The notes beneath the pieces were generated by a model. That model did no database searches, had not been told where the DNA came from, and worked only from the letters and a program-made list of their open reading frames with translations. From Parcubacteria bacterium C7867-001 (GTDB lineage Bacteria > Patescibacteria > Paceibacteria > UBA9973 > UBA2103): a stretch of DNA of 64,000 nt. The translations under genes and the position numbers were made by a program. This document shows, piece after piece, positions 36,658 through 43,953 of this stretch. Position 1 is the first letter of the stretch, and each line of letters starts with the position of its first letter. The DNA is taken from assembly GCA_001189095.1 (NCBI GenBank), contig LFCK01000002.1, positions 1-64,000 on the forward strand, given 5' to 3'.

Positions 36658-37167
36658 ATGAATCACCGCATCAGTATGATCGCCGCACTTGGCACGGACA
36701 CCCGCGCCATCGGCAAAGGCAACGATCTCATCTGGGACATTCCACAAGACAAGAAGCGTTTCCGCACGATTACCAAAGGTCATCCGGTCATCATGGGTCG
36801 GAAGACGTGGGAGTCGCTACCGACGCAATTCCGTCCCTTGCCGGGGCGGGCGAACATCGTCATCTCGCGTGACCCAAACTACGAAGCGATCGGCGCCGTG
36901 TCCTGCACGTCGCTCGTAAAAGCGCTCGAAATCGCACACTTGGCGCCCGGCAGCGATGAGATATTCATCATCGGCGGCGGCGAGATATACAAGGAAGGCC
37001 TCGCGCATGCGGACCGCCTCTATCTCACGCTTGTTGAGAGCAAAGCTGCGGGTGATGTGTTCTTTCCCTCATACGATGAGTTTACGAAAGCCATCGAGCG
37101 AGTGTCGTACTCGTATTTTAAAGACGGCATTCGTTTGCCGTATACTTTTCTAACGCTTGAACGATAA
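36658..37167 (+). CDS. folA: Dihydrofolate reductase
   Basis: A 169-residue DHFR: MIAALGTDTRAIGKGNDLIW, IPQDKKRFRTITKGHPVIMG, RKTWESLP and IIGGGEIYKE, with the acidic catalytic residue in place (Asp in WDIPQD). It regenerates THF after ThyA. The start is the ATG at 36658 behind GGAGG; it lies 17 nt after the cyclo-ligase gene, so they are co-transcribed. Confidence 0.96.
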   Translation: MNHRISMIAALGTDTRAIGKGNDLIWDIPQDKKRFRTITKGHPVIMGRKTWESLPTQFRPLPGRANIVISRDPNYEAIGAVSCTSLVKALEIAHLAPGSDEIFIIGGGEIYKEGLAHADRLYLTLVESKAAGDVFFPSYDEFTKAIERVSYSYFKDGIRLPYTFLTLER

Positions 37168-37168
37168 A

Positions 37169-37200
37169 CGAAAACGCCGGCGCGTAGCGCCGGCGTTTCC
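37169..37200. terminator. Bidirectional terminator between folA and rplK
   Basis: AAACGCCGGCGC / GCGCCGGCGTTT stem with A-rich and T-rich flanks. Confidence 0.85.
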
Positions 37201-37215
37201 CTTTTGGAGTTTTCT

Positions 37216-37638
37216 TTACTTTACGTCGATACCCATACTTCGAGCCGTACCTTCAATGATGCGGTCCGCTGCTTCAGGAGATGCTGCCGTAAGGTCAGGG
37301 AGCTTCTGTTGGCTGACGGCTCGTACCTGCGCCTTTGAAAGCGTTGCGACTGCCTTGCTGCCACCTGCTTTACCCGAACCCTTCTCGATACCGAGGATCT
37401 TGAGGATGAGGCGGGACGCTGGCGGAGTCTTAAGGACGAAGGAGAACGTGCGGTCCTCGTAGACCGAAAGGTCGACTGGAATGATGTCGCCCATCTTGTC
37501 GCGAGTTGCTTCGTTGAACTTGTTCACGAAGTCGCCGATGTTGACGCCTGCGGGACCAAGCACGGTACCCACCGGCGGAGCCGGAGTCGCTTTCCCTGCT
37601 GGGATCTGGAGCTTAATGAGTTTTACTACTTTAGGCAT
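37216..37638 (-). CDS. rplK: 50S ribosomal protein L11
   Basis: A 140-residue L11: LIKLQIPAGKATPAPPVGTV, LGPAGVNIGDFVNKFN, VDLSVYEDRTFSFVLKTPPAS, and the C-terminal rRNA-binding domain ending MGIDVK. Third gene of secE-nusG-rplK. rplA, which normally follows, is absent and a terminator comes instead. Confidence 0.97.
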   Translation of the reverse strand: MPKVVKLIKLQIPAGKATPAPPVGTVLGPAGVNIGDFVNKFNEATRDKMGDIIPVDLSVYEDRTFSFVLKTPPASRLILKILGIEKGSGKAGGSKAVATLSKAQVRAVSQQKLPDLTAASPEAADRIIEGTARSMGIDVK

Positions 37639-37673
37639 AGTGGAATGACTTTACGCGAGAGGATAAGAAAAGT

Positions 37674-38243
37674 CTACACTTTTCGTATTTGAAGGAAATC
37701 GAGCTCGACCGGCGTCTCGCGACCGAACATGGCGACAAGCACCTTCACCTTGCCGCGCTCCTCGTCGACTTCACCGACCTTACCCTCGAGGTCCTTGAAT
37801 GGGCCGTCGGTAATAGCAACGTGGTCATCCTTCATGAGGTCGATGCGGTGCTTCGGAGCTTCTGCGCCCATGCGCTTCATAAGGGAGGAGATTTCCGCTT
37901 CCTCCATCGGAACGGGCGTCGTGCCCGAACCGACAAAGCCCGTCACGCGCGGCGTGTTGCGGACAACGAACCACGAATCCTCGTCGACAATCATCTTAAC
38001 GAGAATGTAGCCCGGATAAATCTTTTCTTCCTCGACAACGCGCTTCCCTGCCTTCACGCGAATCTTCTTTTCCGTCGGGACGACGACTTCGAAAATCTTG
38101 CTTTCCATGCCAAGCGATTCGATGCGCTGCTTCAAGTTACGCTCCACGGCATTCTCATAGCCTGCGTAGGTATGGATGGTGTACCAGCGCGGCTCGCTGT
38201 TAAGCGCGTCTTCGGAAAAATTTGGAGTGGTGTGGGTTTCCAT
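37674..38243 (-). CDS. nusG: Transcription elongation/antitermination factor NusG
   Basis: A 189-residue protein: NGN domain (RWYTIHTYAGYENAVERNLK, VEEEKIYPGYILVKMIVDED, NTPRVTGFVG) and KOW domain (VAITDGPFKDLEGKVGEV). It couples RNA polymerase with ribosomes. It follows secE by 11 nt. Confidence 0.97.
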   Translation of the reverse strand: METHTTPNFSEDALNSEPRWYTIHTYAGYENAVERNLKQRIESLGMESKIFEVVVPTEKKIRVKAGKRVVEEEKIYPGYILVKMIVDEDSWFVVRNTPRVTGFVGSGTTPVPMEEAEISSLMKRMGAEAPKHRIDLMKDDHVAITDGPFKDLEGKVGEVDEERGKVKVLVAMFGRETPVELDFLQIRKV

Positions 38244-38254
38244 AGAGAATCGGA

Positions 38255-38440
38255 TTACTGGCTAATAATCTGCGCGACACCCGTTGTGAAGAGGTAATCG
38301 AGACCTGCAATGAAGAGCGCGACCACCACCGAGATAATGATGATGAGCACGGTGTTCGAGACGCCCTTCTGCCAACTTGGCCAGACGACATGCGAGAGCT
38401 CCGTGCGAACATGCGAGAGATACGAGACAAGTGATTTCAT
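38255..38440 (-). CDS. secE: Preprotein translocase subunit SecE
   Basis: A 61-residue protein with the SecE amphipathic helix (ELSHVVWPSWQKGVSNT) and a single membrane helix (~30-52). Part of the SecYEG channel. First gene of secE-nusG-rplK. Confidence 0.93.
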   Translation of the reverse strand: MKSLVSYLSHVRTELSHVVWPSWQKGVSNTVLIIIISVVVALFIAGLDYLFTTGVAQIISQ

Positions 38441-38454
38441 AGGGTGGGCTATTT

Positions 38455-38474
38455 AAAAACGCCCCTTCGGGCGC
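38455..38474 (-). other. Short hairpin with T5 tail in the secE leader
   Basis: On the minus strand CGCCC-GAAG-GGGCG is followed by TTTTT, about 6-20 nt from the predicted transcription start. It is placed like a stabilising or attenuating hairpin; function not shown. Confidence 0.45.
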
Positions 38475-38485
38475 GTACGTTGGCA

Positions 38486-38513
38486 ATTATACTCCTTTCC
38501 ACACATGCGTCAA
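38486..38513 (-). promoter_or_regulatory. Promoter of secE-nusG-rplK
   Basis: TTGACG (38508-38513) and TATAAT (38486-38491) are 16 nt apart on the minus strand. Confidence 0.75.
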
Positions 38514-38518
38514 ATGAC

Positions 38519-38549
38519 TACGGGCGCCACGCAAAGCGTGGCGCCCGTG
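38519..38549 (-). terminator. Terminator hairpin of the gene at 38567
   Basis: ACGGGCGCCACGC / GCGTGGCGCCCGT, a strong stem directly past the stop codon, but with little T-run. Confidence 0.7.
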
Positions 38550-38566
38550 TCCCTTTCCCTGAAATC

Positions 38567-38947
38567 CTAGCCGGCGAGACCCTTCGCGACGAGCATTTGC
38601 ACGCGCGCGCTGATCTTCGGACCGAAGTCCCCTTCACGGCAGCCGTCGTCGAGGACGCGAACCGCCATGCGGAGATACGCCGGCGTGAGCGTGCGTTCTT
38701 CGATCATCGTGACGATGTCGTTGAGCGCGAGCGAGCGTTGCGAGCGGACCGATTGACCCTTCGGGTAGTAGAGCGTACGCACGGCACGCTTCCACTTTTC
38801 GAGAGTCGCGGTATCCGGTTGGGCGGTTGGCTTCGCCGGCACAACGAGACGCAGTTCGTTCCGGCGAGCCGGAAGTTGCGAGATCTCACCGCGGGCGAGT
38901 CGGTCGCCGAGGGATTCGGGATGGGACGTTTTCGCAGCAGCAGCCAT
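38567..38947 (-). CDS. Small basic protein of unknown function
   Basis: A 126-residue protein rich in Arg and Ala with no membrane segment. Its middle (LYYPKGQSVRSQRSLALNDI, TLTPAYLRMAVRVLDD) is helical. No family recognised. It has a Shine-Dalgarno (AGGAG) and its own consensus promoter overlapping a 28-bp palindrome. Confidence 0.65.
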   Translation of the reverse strand: MAAAAKTSHPESLGDRLARGEISQLPARRNELRLVVPAKPTAQPDTATLEKWKRAVRTLYYPKGQSVRSQRSLALNDIVTMIEERTLTPAYLRMAVRVLDDGCREGDFGPKISARVQMLVAKGLAG

Positions 38948-39010
38948 GAGAGGCTCCTATCTGTGCCTGACCTAAACAGTGTTGAGGTGGGTCAGGGGTC
39001 ACCTGCTAAT

Positions 39011-39043
39011 TTATAGTATATAACACTATATACTATAAGTCAA
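39011..39043 (-). promoter_or_regulatory. Promoter overlapped by a perfect palindrome (candidate operator)
   Basis: TTGACT (39038-39043) and TATACT (39015-39020), 17 nt apart. TTATAGTATAT (39011-39021) and ATATACTATAA (39028-39038) form a perfect 11-bp inverted repeat over the -10 box and spacer. The layout is typical of repressor binding; no regulator is assigned. Confidence 0.65.
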
Positions 39044-39086
39044 GAGCATGAAAAACGGCCTATTCAGGCCGTTTTTCATGCTCTTG
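39041..39086. terminator. Bidirectional terminator
   Basis: A perfect 21-bp inverted repeat with an ATTC loop: CAAGAGCATGAAAAACGGCC and its complement, with A5 and T5 tracts. It ends the SIMPL gene and touches the -35 box of the divergent small gene. Confidence 0.9.
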
Positions 39087-39098
39087 CGAGACTGGGTT

Positions 39099-39899
39099 TT
39101 AGCGAATCTCGTAGGTGATCGAAACCGAGACGTTCGTCTCGTTCTGTCCTACCGGAAGATTCGGTGCTGCCTCAACAGCAGCGTCCATGGCTACACCACC
39201 CTTTCCGTATCCGTACATCATCGGATACCCGCCGCCATTCTCAGAGAATGCGACGACTTTACCAAGACGAACGCCAAGCTGCTTCGCAAGCTTCTCCGCC
39301 TTTTCTCGAGCGTCTTCAATGGCTTTGCCGCGAGCTTCAGCGGTTACTTCGCTTGTGTCGTCGACGGTAAAGTTCGGTCCCGAGATATTCTGAACACCGA
39401 GCTTACCGAGACCCGCGAGAACCTCGCCCGCCTTCGCGGTATCGCGAACCTTAACTTCGATAGACTCCGTAACTTCATAGCCGATGATCTTTGAGGACTG
39501 CTGGATGCAGTAGACTCCCGGCGAGCAGTTCTGCGTCTCGTACTTCGGATAGACGTTATAACCGGATGCCTGTACATCCTTATCATCGATATCCTGCGAC
39601 TTTACGAATTCGAGCGCAGCATTTGCCTTCTTCGTTGCAGCAGCCTGAGCATCAGCGACGGTCGCTGCTGATTCAGTGACCGAGAACGAGATGTGTGCGA
39701 TGTTCGGAACCGCAGCGCTCTTCCCTGTTCCCGAGACGGTAATCGTATTCGAGTACGGAATATTCGAGCGGCCGAAATCGCTTATCGCATTGAGCGAAAT
39801 GACGAGCAGGAAGACGGCGAGAAGCCCGAGAGCGGCCGTAGCTGCATAGCGAACCGGTCGGCTCGCCGCAACGATTTTATCTATAACTGAATCATTCAT
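39099..39899 (-). CDS. SIMPL (DUF541) domain protein
   Basis: A 266-residue protein: short cytosolic N-terminus, one membrane helix (~18-40), then a periplasmic or outer SIMPL domain (~50-265) with the typical TITVSGTGKSAAVPNIAHIS start and ARGKAIEDAREKAEKLAKQLG helix. Role in bacteria poorly defined (envelope-associated). Two cysteines (NCSPGVYC) may form a disulfide. Confidence 0.88.
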   Translation of the reverse strand: MNDSVIDKIVAASRPVRYAATAALGLLAVFLLVISLNAISDFGRSNIPYSNTITVSGTGKSAAVPNIAHISFSVTESAATVADAQAAATKKANAALEFVKSQDIDDKDVQASGYNVYPKYETQNCSPGVYCIQQSSKIIGYEVTESIEVKVRDTAKAGEVLAGLGKLGVQNISGPNFTVDDTSEVTAEARGKAIEDAREKAEKLAKQLGVRLGKVVAFSENGGGYPMMYGYGKGGVAMDAAVEAAPNLPVGQNETNVSVSITYEIR

Positions 39900-39982
39900 G
39901 GAAAATCTATGAGGGTTAATAAGCGTTTAGACGAACAAAGTCTATCACGCTTACCGATACGGTTTTATGCTAGGCTTTTCGC

Positions 39983-40711
39983 ATGTACACCCTACCTGTG
40001 ATCGGCATCGCGCTCGCCGCCTGCCTTGCAACCTTCATCGGCGGCAGCATCGCGCTCAAGCTTAAAAATAAGATCCATCTCGTCCTCGGATTCTCCGCCG
40101 GAGCGGTTGTTGCTGTTGCCCTCTTCGATCTTCTTCCTGAGGCAATTGAGCTTGGTGAAGGTTTCTTCTCAACCACGACCCTTTTGCTCTGGGCTGCTAT
40201 AGGCTTCTTCGCGTATCTCGTACTCGATCGCACCATCATCATGCACACGCATCATGACGATGGACATGATCACGAGAAGCGCGGGAAGCTTGGCGCCGGC
40301 ACACTCTCCCTACACAGTTTCATCGACGGACTCGCCATCGGTGTCGCCTTTCAAGCCTCGGTGCCTGTCGGCCTTGTCGTCGCGGCCGCAGTCCTCACAC
40401 ACGACTTCTCGGACGGAATCAACACCGTGAACCTCATTCTCAAGAACGGCGGCACACGCAAAGAGGCGATGAGGTGGCTCATACTTGATTCGCTCGCACC
40501 GGTACTCGGCGTCCTCTCGACACTCTTCTTCACTCTCCCGCAGGAGTGGTTGGCGCTCGTACTTGCAACGTTCGCTGGATTCTTCCTCTATATTGGTGCT
40601 TCAGATCTCATTCCCGAGAGTCATCATGCCCACCCTAAATTTCTTACGACCATCATGACGCTCCTTGGCGCTGCTGTGCTGTATGTCGTCGTACGTATTG
40701 CGGGAGTCTAG
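39983..40711 (+). CDS. ZIP-family metal transporter
   Basis: A 242-residue protein with seven or eight membrane segments, a His-rich loop (HTHHDDGHDHE) between helices 3 and 4, and the metal-site motifs HSFIDGLAIG and HDFSDGINTVN. It imports Zn or related divalent metal. It is convergent with the next gene, 1 nt apart. Confidence 0.93.
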   Translation: MYTLPVIGIALAACLATFIGGSIALKLKNKIHLVLGFSAGAVVAVALFDLLPEAIELGEGFFSTTTLLLWAAIGFFAYLVLDRTIIMHTHHDDGHDHEKRGKLGAGTLSLHSFIDGLAIGVAFQASVPVGLVVAAAVLTHDFSDGINTVNLILKNGGTRKEAMRWLILDSLAPVLGVLSTLFFTLPQEWLALVLATFAGFFLYIGASDLIPESHHAHPKFLTTIMTLLGAAVLYVVVRIAGV

Positions 40712-40712
40712 G

Positions 40713-41384
40713 CTACTGAGAGAGCTGGATAGTTCCAAGAAGTGAGAGAAGTGCCTTGTGCGAGGGAAGCTCCTCAAGTACGAGTTTCGGATTGGTCCAG
40801 TCAAACACATTGCGCTCGATGACTTCAAAACGAAGGACGTCCTTCTCGCGCGCGAGATAGTACTCGGTGTGAATGATTGCTTCGAATCGTTCGACGGTTA
40901 TCACGTAGAACGTGTGCGTACCAATTGTTTTCTTCTTGAATTCAGAAATTGACTGAGGCTGATTTCCTGAAGTTTCAAACATGGTGTTCGCGAGAATCGC
41001 GTCAGTCGCCTTCTTCCCTTCCGGAATCGGATACCGGCGAATAACAAGCGAGTCAGGAGGAGTCGTAGTTCCCTGCTTATCGAGTACGACACGTAACGTT
41101 TCGTCTGGACCTATAGCGTCCGGATTCGAGACAAAGCCATTCGGAATAACGAACCCGAGTCCGATGGCCGCATCTTCAGCGTTCGGCAGCGGGCAAGCCG
41201 GAAATGCGCAGTTCGGACCTTGGCGACCAAGCCCCGTACCGTCAGGGCAAATTTTCGCATCGAGTGTGCAGACCGTTTGGTTATTGTTTCCGTTCGGCGC
41301 TGGATGCTCAAGCGTGTTGCGGTAGAAGAATCCGCCGAGGCCGATGAGAATGATGAGTACGATACCGAGAAGGAGTCCTTTCAT
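40713..41384 (-). CDS. Membrane-anchored protein with a small Cys-rich module
   Basis: The start is taken at the ATG 41382-41384 (223 residues), giving an N-terminal anchor helix (MKGLLLGIVLIILIGLGGFF). A four-Cys segment (VCTLDAKICPDGTGLGRQGP, then NCAFPACP) follows, then a ~150-residue globular domain with no known name. The Cys-rich motif recurs in surface proteins of this group. The mscL stop lies 2 nt upstream, so they are probably co-transcribed. Confidence 0.65.
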   Translation of the reverse strand: MKGLLLGIVLIILIGLGGFFYRNTLEHPAPNGNNNQTVCTLDAKICPDGTGLGRQGPNCAFPACPLPNAEDAAIGLGFVIPNGFVSNPDAIGPDETLRVVLDKQGTTTPPDSLVIRRYPIPEGKKATDAILANTMFETSGNQPQSISEFKKKTIGTHTFYVITVERFEAIIHTEYYLAREKDVLRFEVIERNVFDWTNPKLVLEELPSHKALLSLLGTIQLSQ

Positions 41385-41385
41385 A

Positions 41386-41775
41386 TTATTTCTTGAGCGC
41401 GTCGCGGATCTGTTCGAGCACAATAAGCTCCTCACTTTTCTTCGGCGCTTCTGCCGCGACCTCTTTTTGCTTCTGCAGCTTATTGAGACCCTTGAGCGCT
41501 AGAAAGAGTACGAATGCGATGATGACGAAATCGAGCATTGCCTGCAGGAATACGCCGTACTTGATGAGTACTGGAGCGCCAATTCCCGTTTGAAGCGCAA
41601 ATGCGAGGTCCGAGAAGTTCACTCCCCCGATGAGGAAGCCTACCGGCGGCATGATAATGTCTTCCACGAGCGAAGATACGATTTTGCCAAACGCTGCGCC
41701 GATGATAACCGCGAACGCGAGATCAATGACGTTGCCGCGCATCGCGAACGCCTTAAATTCTTGGATGAGTTTCAT
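41386..41775 (-). CDS. mscL: Large-conductance mechanosensitive channel
   Basis: A 129-residue MscL: N-terminal helix and TM1 (FKAFAMRGNVIDLAFAVIIG, AAFGKIVSSLVEDIIMPPVG), a short loop, TM2 (FLQAMLDFVIIAFVLFLALK) and a charged C-terminal helix. Start chosen at MKLIQEF because the upstream extension from 42000 has no family match. It opens under membrane tension to release solutes. Confidence 0.95.
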   Translation of the reverse strand: MKLIQEFKAFAMRGNVIDLAFAVIIGAAFGKIVSSLVEDIIMPPVGFLIGGVNFSDLAFALQTGIGAPVLIKYGVFLQAMLDFVIIAFVLFLALKGLNKLQKQKEVAAEAPKKSEELIVLEQIRDALKK

Positions 41776-41789
41776 ATACGGGGAGTATA

Positions 41790-41822
41790 ACAAAACGGGA
41801 GGATCAAAGATCCTCCCGTTTG
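41790..41822. terminator. Terminator between mscL and the LigT-like gene
   Basis: AAACGGGAGGATC / GATCCTCCCGTTT stem. Confidence 0.8.
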
Positions 41823-41824
41823 AC

Positions 41825-42388
41825 TTAGGCCACGAGTGACCGCGCGAGCGGCATGGTCGTGTGGACGACCCATTCGTTCGCTTTGCGTTCATAGAGCGTG
41901 ACGGCCGGAACCTGTATTTCCATCGGAAATGCCGGAACCTTGGACGCCTGAAACGCGTCCCAGACCTGCTCGTAGTACTTCGTCTTGAACTGCCGCGCAA
42001 GACTCACGTGCGGCGTGAAGTGCCGGTGATTGTCGCGACCGAGGTAGTAGAGAGCCGCGTTATGTAGCGCTCTAAGCTCCTCAAGGCAATGGTCGCCGAT
42101 TTTTGCATAGACAACTTCATCGTCGAAATGATCGAGACCGACGAGTGAAAACGTGAGCGGTTGAACGTTGCCAATGAGCGCAAGGCCGCGTTCGACCTGA
42201 TCGATTCCTTTGGTCGTCTCGATTTCGAAGGGAGAGACGAGTGTGAGATGAAGCGGGGCGAGACCCTGACTTATCTTCACGTCGACGCCCTGCTTGGTGA
42301 GTTTTTCCTGCGCTTCGGTTTGCAGCATCCAGAGACGATCGGCAGCGCCTTTCGGTAAATGGATGCCCAAGAAATAGCGAGTTCCCAT
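41825..42388 (-). CDS. 2H-phosphoesterase (LigT / 2'-5' RNA ligase-like)
   Basis: A 187-residue protein starting at ATG 42386-42388 (GGAGG 8 nt upstream). Two catalytic HxT/S motifs: LHLTLVSPF (~53-61) and FTPHVSLARQF. Family members are cyclic phosphodiesterases or RNA ligases; substrate unknown. It is divergent from the Nudix gene. Confidence 0.88.
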   Translation of the reverse strand: MGTRYFLGIHLPKGAADRLWMLQTEAQEKLTKQGVDVKISQGLAPLHLTLVSPFEIETTKGIDQVERGLALIGNVQPLTFSLVGLDHFDDEVVYAKIGDHCLEELRALHNAALYYLGRDNHRHFTPHVSLARQFKTKYYEQVWDAFQASKVPAFPMEIQVPAVTLYERKANEWVVHTTMPLARSLVA

Positions 42389-42514
42389 TCCACAATCCTC
42401 CATCGAGCGTGATGCCCGATCTTGCTCGAGCATACGAGCTTTTTTGAATTATTCAAATACCGCTGGGCAATACTCATGCGCTGTGCTTAGATTTTGGCAG
42501 AACGGAGAAAACAC

Positions 42515-42946
42515 ATGATCTTCGATACCGAACCCGCGGACTTCAGCGCTCGCATGCAGGTGGTCGGCTGCTATGTCGAACACGCAGGCAGGATACTCTT
42601 GCTGCGTCGTCATGAGAAAAAACCGGAAGGCGGCACCTGGTGCGTTCCGGGTGGAAAAATCGATGCCGGAGAGGCTGTCCTCGAGGCGGCGATTCGCGAA
42701 ACCGAAGAAGAAACCGGCTATCGCATTCCGCCTGAACTCATCACCGAACACGAGATGGTATTCGTTCGGTATCCAACGGTCGACTTTACCTACAAGCTCT
42801 TCCACGCAAAGCTCGACGAGCGTCCGCACATTATCCTGCGGCCGAATGAACACACTGACTTCAGGTGGGTACTGCCACACGATGCACTCACCTTCGCCCT
42901 CATCGAGGATGAGGGCGCGTGCATCCGACGGATCTTCAAGATATGA
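42515..42946 (+). CDS. Nudix hydrolase
   Basis: A 143-residue protein with a perfect Nudix box: GGKIDAGEAVLEAAIRETEE followed by ETGY. Start at ATG 42515 behind GGAG. It hydrolyses nucleoside-diphosphate-X compounds (for example oxidised dNTPs); substrate unknown. Confidence 0.92.
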   Translation: MIFDTEPADFSARMQVVGCYVEHAGRILLLRRHEKKPEGGTWCVPGGKIDAGEAVLEAAIRETEEETGYRIPPELITEHEMVFVRYPTVDFTYKLFHAKLDERPHIILRPNEHTDFRWVLPHDALTFALIEDEGACIRRIFKI

Positions 42947-42977
42947 AAAGCGCCGCCCTCTGGGCGGCGCTTTTTTC
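42944..42977 (+). terminator. Terminator of the Nudix gene
   Basis: AAAGCGCCGCCC / GGGCGGCGCTTTTTT. Confidence 0.9.
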
Positions 42978-42988
42978 TTTCTCTGTTG

Positions 42989-43062
42989 GGCGACTTATGG
43001 GACTCGAACCCATGACCGCCTGGACCACAACCAGGAGCTCTACCAGCTGAGCTAAAGCCGCC
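42989..43062 (-). tRNA. tRNA-His (anticodon GTG)
   Basis: Cloverleaf on the minus strand: acceptor GCGGCTT/AAGTCGC, anticodon loop TTGTGGT between CCTGG and CCAGG, T-loop GGTTCGAGTCC. A G at -1 can pair with C73, the histidine tRNA identity signature. CCA is not encoded. Confidence 0.95.
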
Positions 43063-43092
43063 ATGCTTCGTCCTTATAACACGCAAACGACA

Positions 43093-43119
43093 ACGAAAAA
43101 AGCGCCGAAGCGCTTTTTC
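43093..43119 (-). terminator. Terminator downstream of tRNA-Leu(GAG)
   Basis: AAAAAAGCGC / GCGCTTTTT stem-and-tail between the two tRNAs. Confidence 0.8.
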
Positions 43120-43124
43120 CTTAG

Positions 43125-43206
43125 TGCCCAGGAGAGGACTCGAACCTCCACGCCTTGCGGCACATCCACCTCAAGGATGCATGTATACCAATTTCATCAC
43201 CTGGGC
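43125..43206 (-). tRNA. tRNA-Leu (anticodon GAG)
   Basis: Acceptor GCCCAGG/CCTGGGC, anticodon arm CATCC-TTGAGGT-GGATG, a long class II variable arm (TGCCGCAAGGCG) and T-loop GGTTCGAGTCC. It is continuous, so no intron. Its first 10 nt contain the stop codon of the endonuclease gene upstream. Confidence 0.95.
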
Positions 43207-43883
43207 CTGTATCGTCTCGTACTGAGCGACTCGCCCACTATACGCAAAGCGCGTTGTATTTTCAACCGCTTCCGCGCAAGACAAACCACACCTCTTCCAG
43301 AATACATCTTCCGTAAAATGAGCAGCGATTCTCTCTTTCCGTATTTCAATTGAATAACGGTGGTGAGTTTTGATTTTCCGATATGGCCACGAACGCCAAG
43401 TAAGCGTAAAAGAGTCTCCCGGACCCAGCTTATGTGAGCTTCGCTCGCGGAAACAAAAGCGAGATAGAAAAGATAGCTAGTTTTCCAGCGCGGATCAAAA
43501 TAACTATAAAAAGAGCCGTCGCCATCATGGTGACCACGAAGGAAGTCGAAGAAATAAAGATCTGGAATGGCAAGTTTACCGAGTGTCTTTGTCTTACCCG
43601 AGGAAAGCCCGATTGAAACGAGAAAACGGTACAGCGTAACGTCGCTAAATTGAATCCGTGTAATCTGCCTACCAGTATACCCAGAGACTTTTTTAGTTAT
43701 AGAAACCTTCTTACCAATGCACTTCATGAAATTCCTCAGCTGCTGAATGTCCTTCGACGTAATTTCTATGTGACGTCCGTCGATAGAAAGGCAGCCGTCA
43801 GTGGCGAGCAAACCAACAGCGTACGCAATATTCGGCGACCATTGCACTTCCCTTCTTATTGGTCTGCGTCCTCGTTCTTTCAC
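43197..43883 (-). CDS. LAGLIDADG homing endonuclease (free-standing)
   Basis: A 228-residue protein with two LAGLIDADG motifs: YAVGLLATDG (residues 21-30, Asp29) and FLRGHHDGDG (114-123, Asp120/Asp122), spaced as in single-chain enzymes. Between them lies a beta-rich DNA-binding part (RHIEITSKDIQQLRNFMKCI). The start is GTG at 43883 with TATAAT ending 6 nt before it. The stop codon lies inside the 5' end of tRNA-Leu(GAG). GC content is lower than in neighbours. It cuts a long DNA site to copy its own gene; the tRNA-Leu region is a likely target by position only. Confidence 0.88.
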   Translation of the reverse strand: MKERGRRPIRREVQWSPNIAYAVGLLATDGCLSIDGRHIEITSKDIQQLRNFMKCIGKKVSITKKVSGYTGRQITRIQFSDVTLYRFLVSIGLSSGKTKTLGKLAIPDLYFFDFLRGHHDGDGSFYSYFDPRWKTSYLFYLAFVSASEAHISWVRETLLRLLGVRGHIGKSKLTTVIQLKYGKRESLLILRKMYSGRGVVCLARKRLKIQRALRIVGESLSTRRYRPR

Positions 43884-43911
43884 CCATCAATTATAAGCGC
43901 ATACCATTTAA

Positions 43912-43945
43912 AATAAAAAGAAACTCGGCACGTGGCCGGAGTTCT
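43912..43945 (-). terminator. Terminator of rplS
   Basis: On the minus strand AACTCCGGC-cacgt-GCCGAGTT followed by TCTTTTTATTTT. Confidence 0.8.
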
Positions 43946-43953
43946 TCGGGAGG

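Noticed and set aside
34591..37167. Folate/thymidylate island as a phage or plasmid insertion
   Set aside because: No integrase, phage gene or composition break is visible; the genes fit core metabolism.
43125..43883. Group I intron carrying the LAGLIDADG gene inside tRNA-Leu
   Set aside because: The tRNA is continuous and folds without any intron; the gene lies upstream, so it is free-standing.
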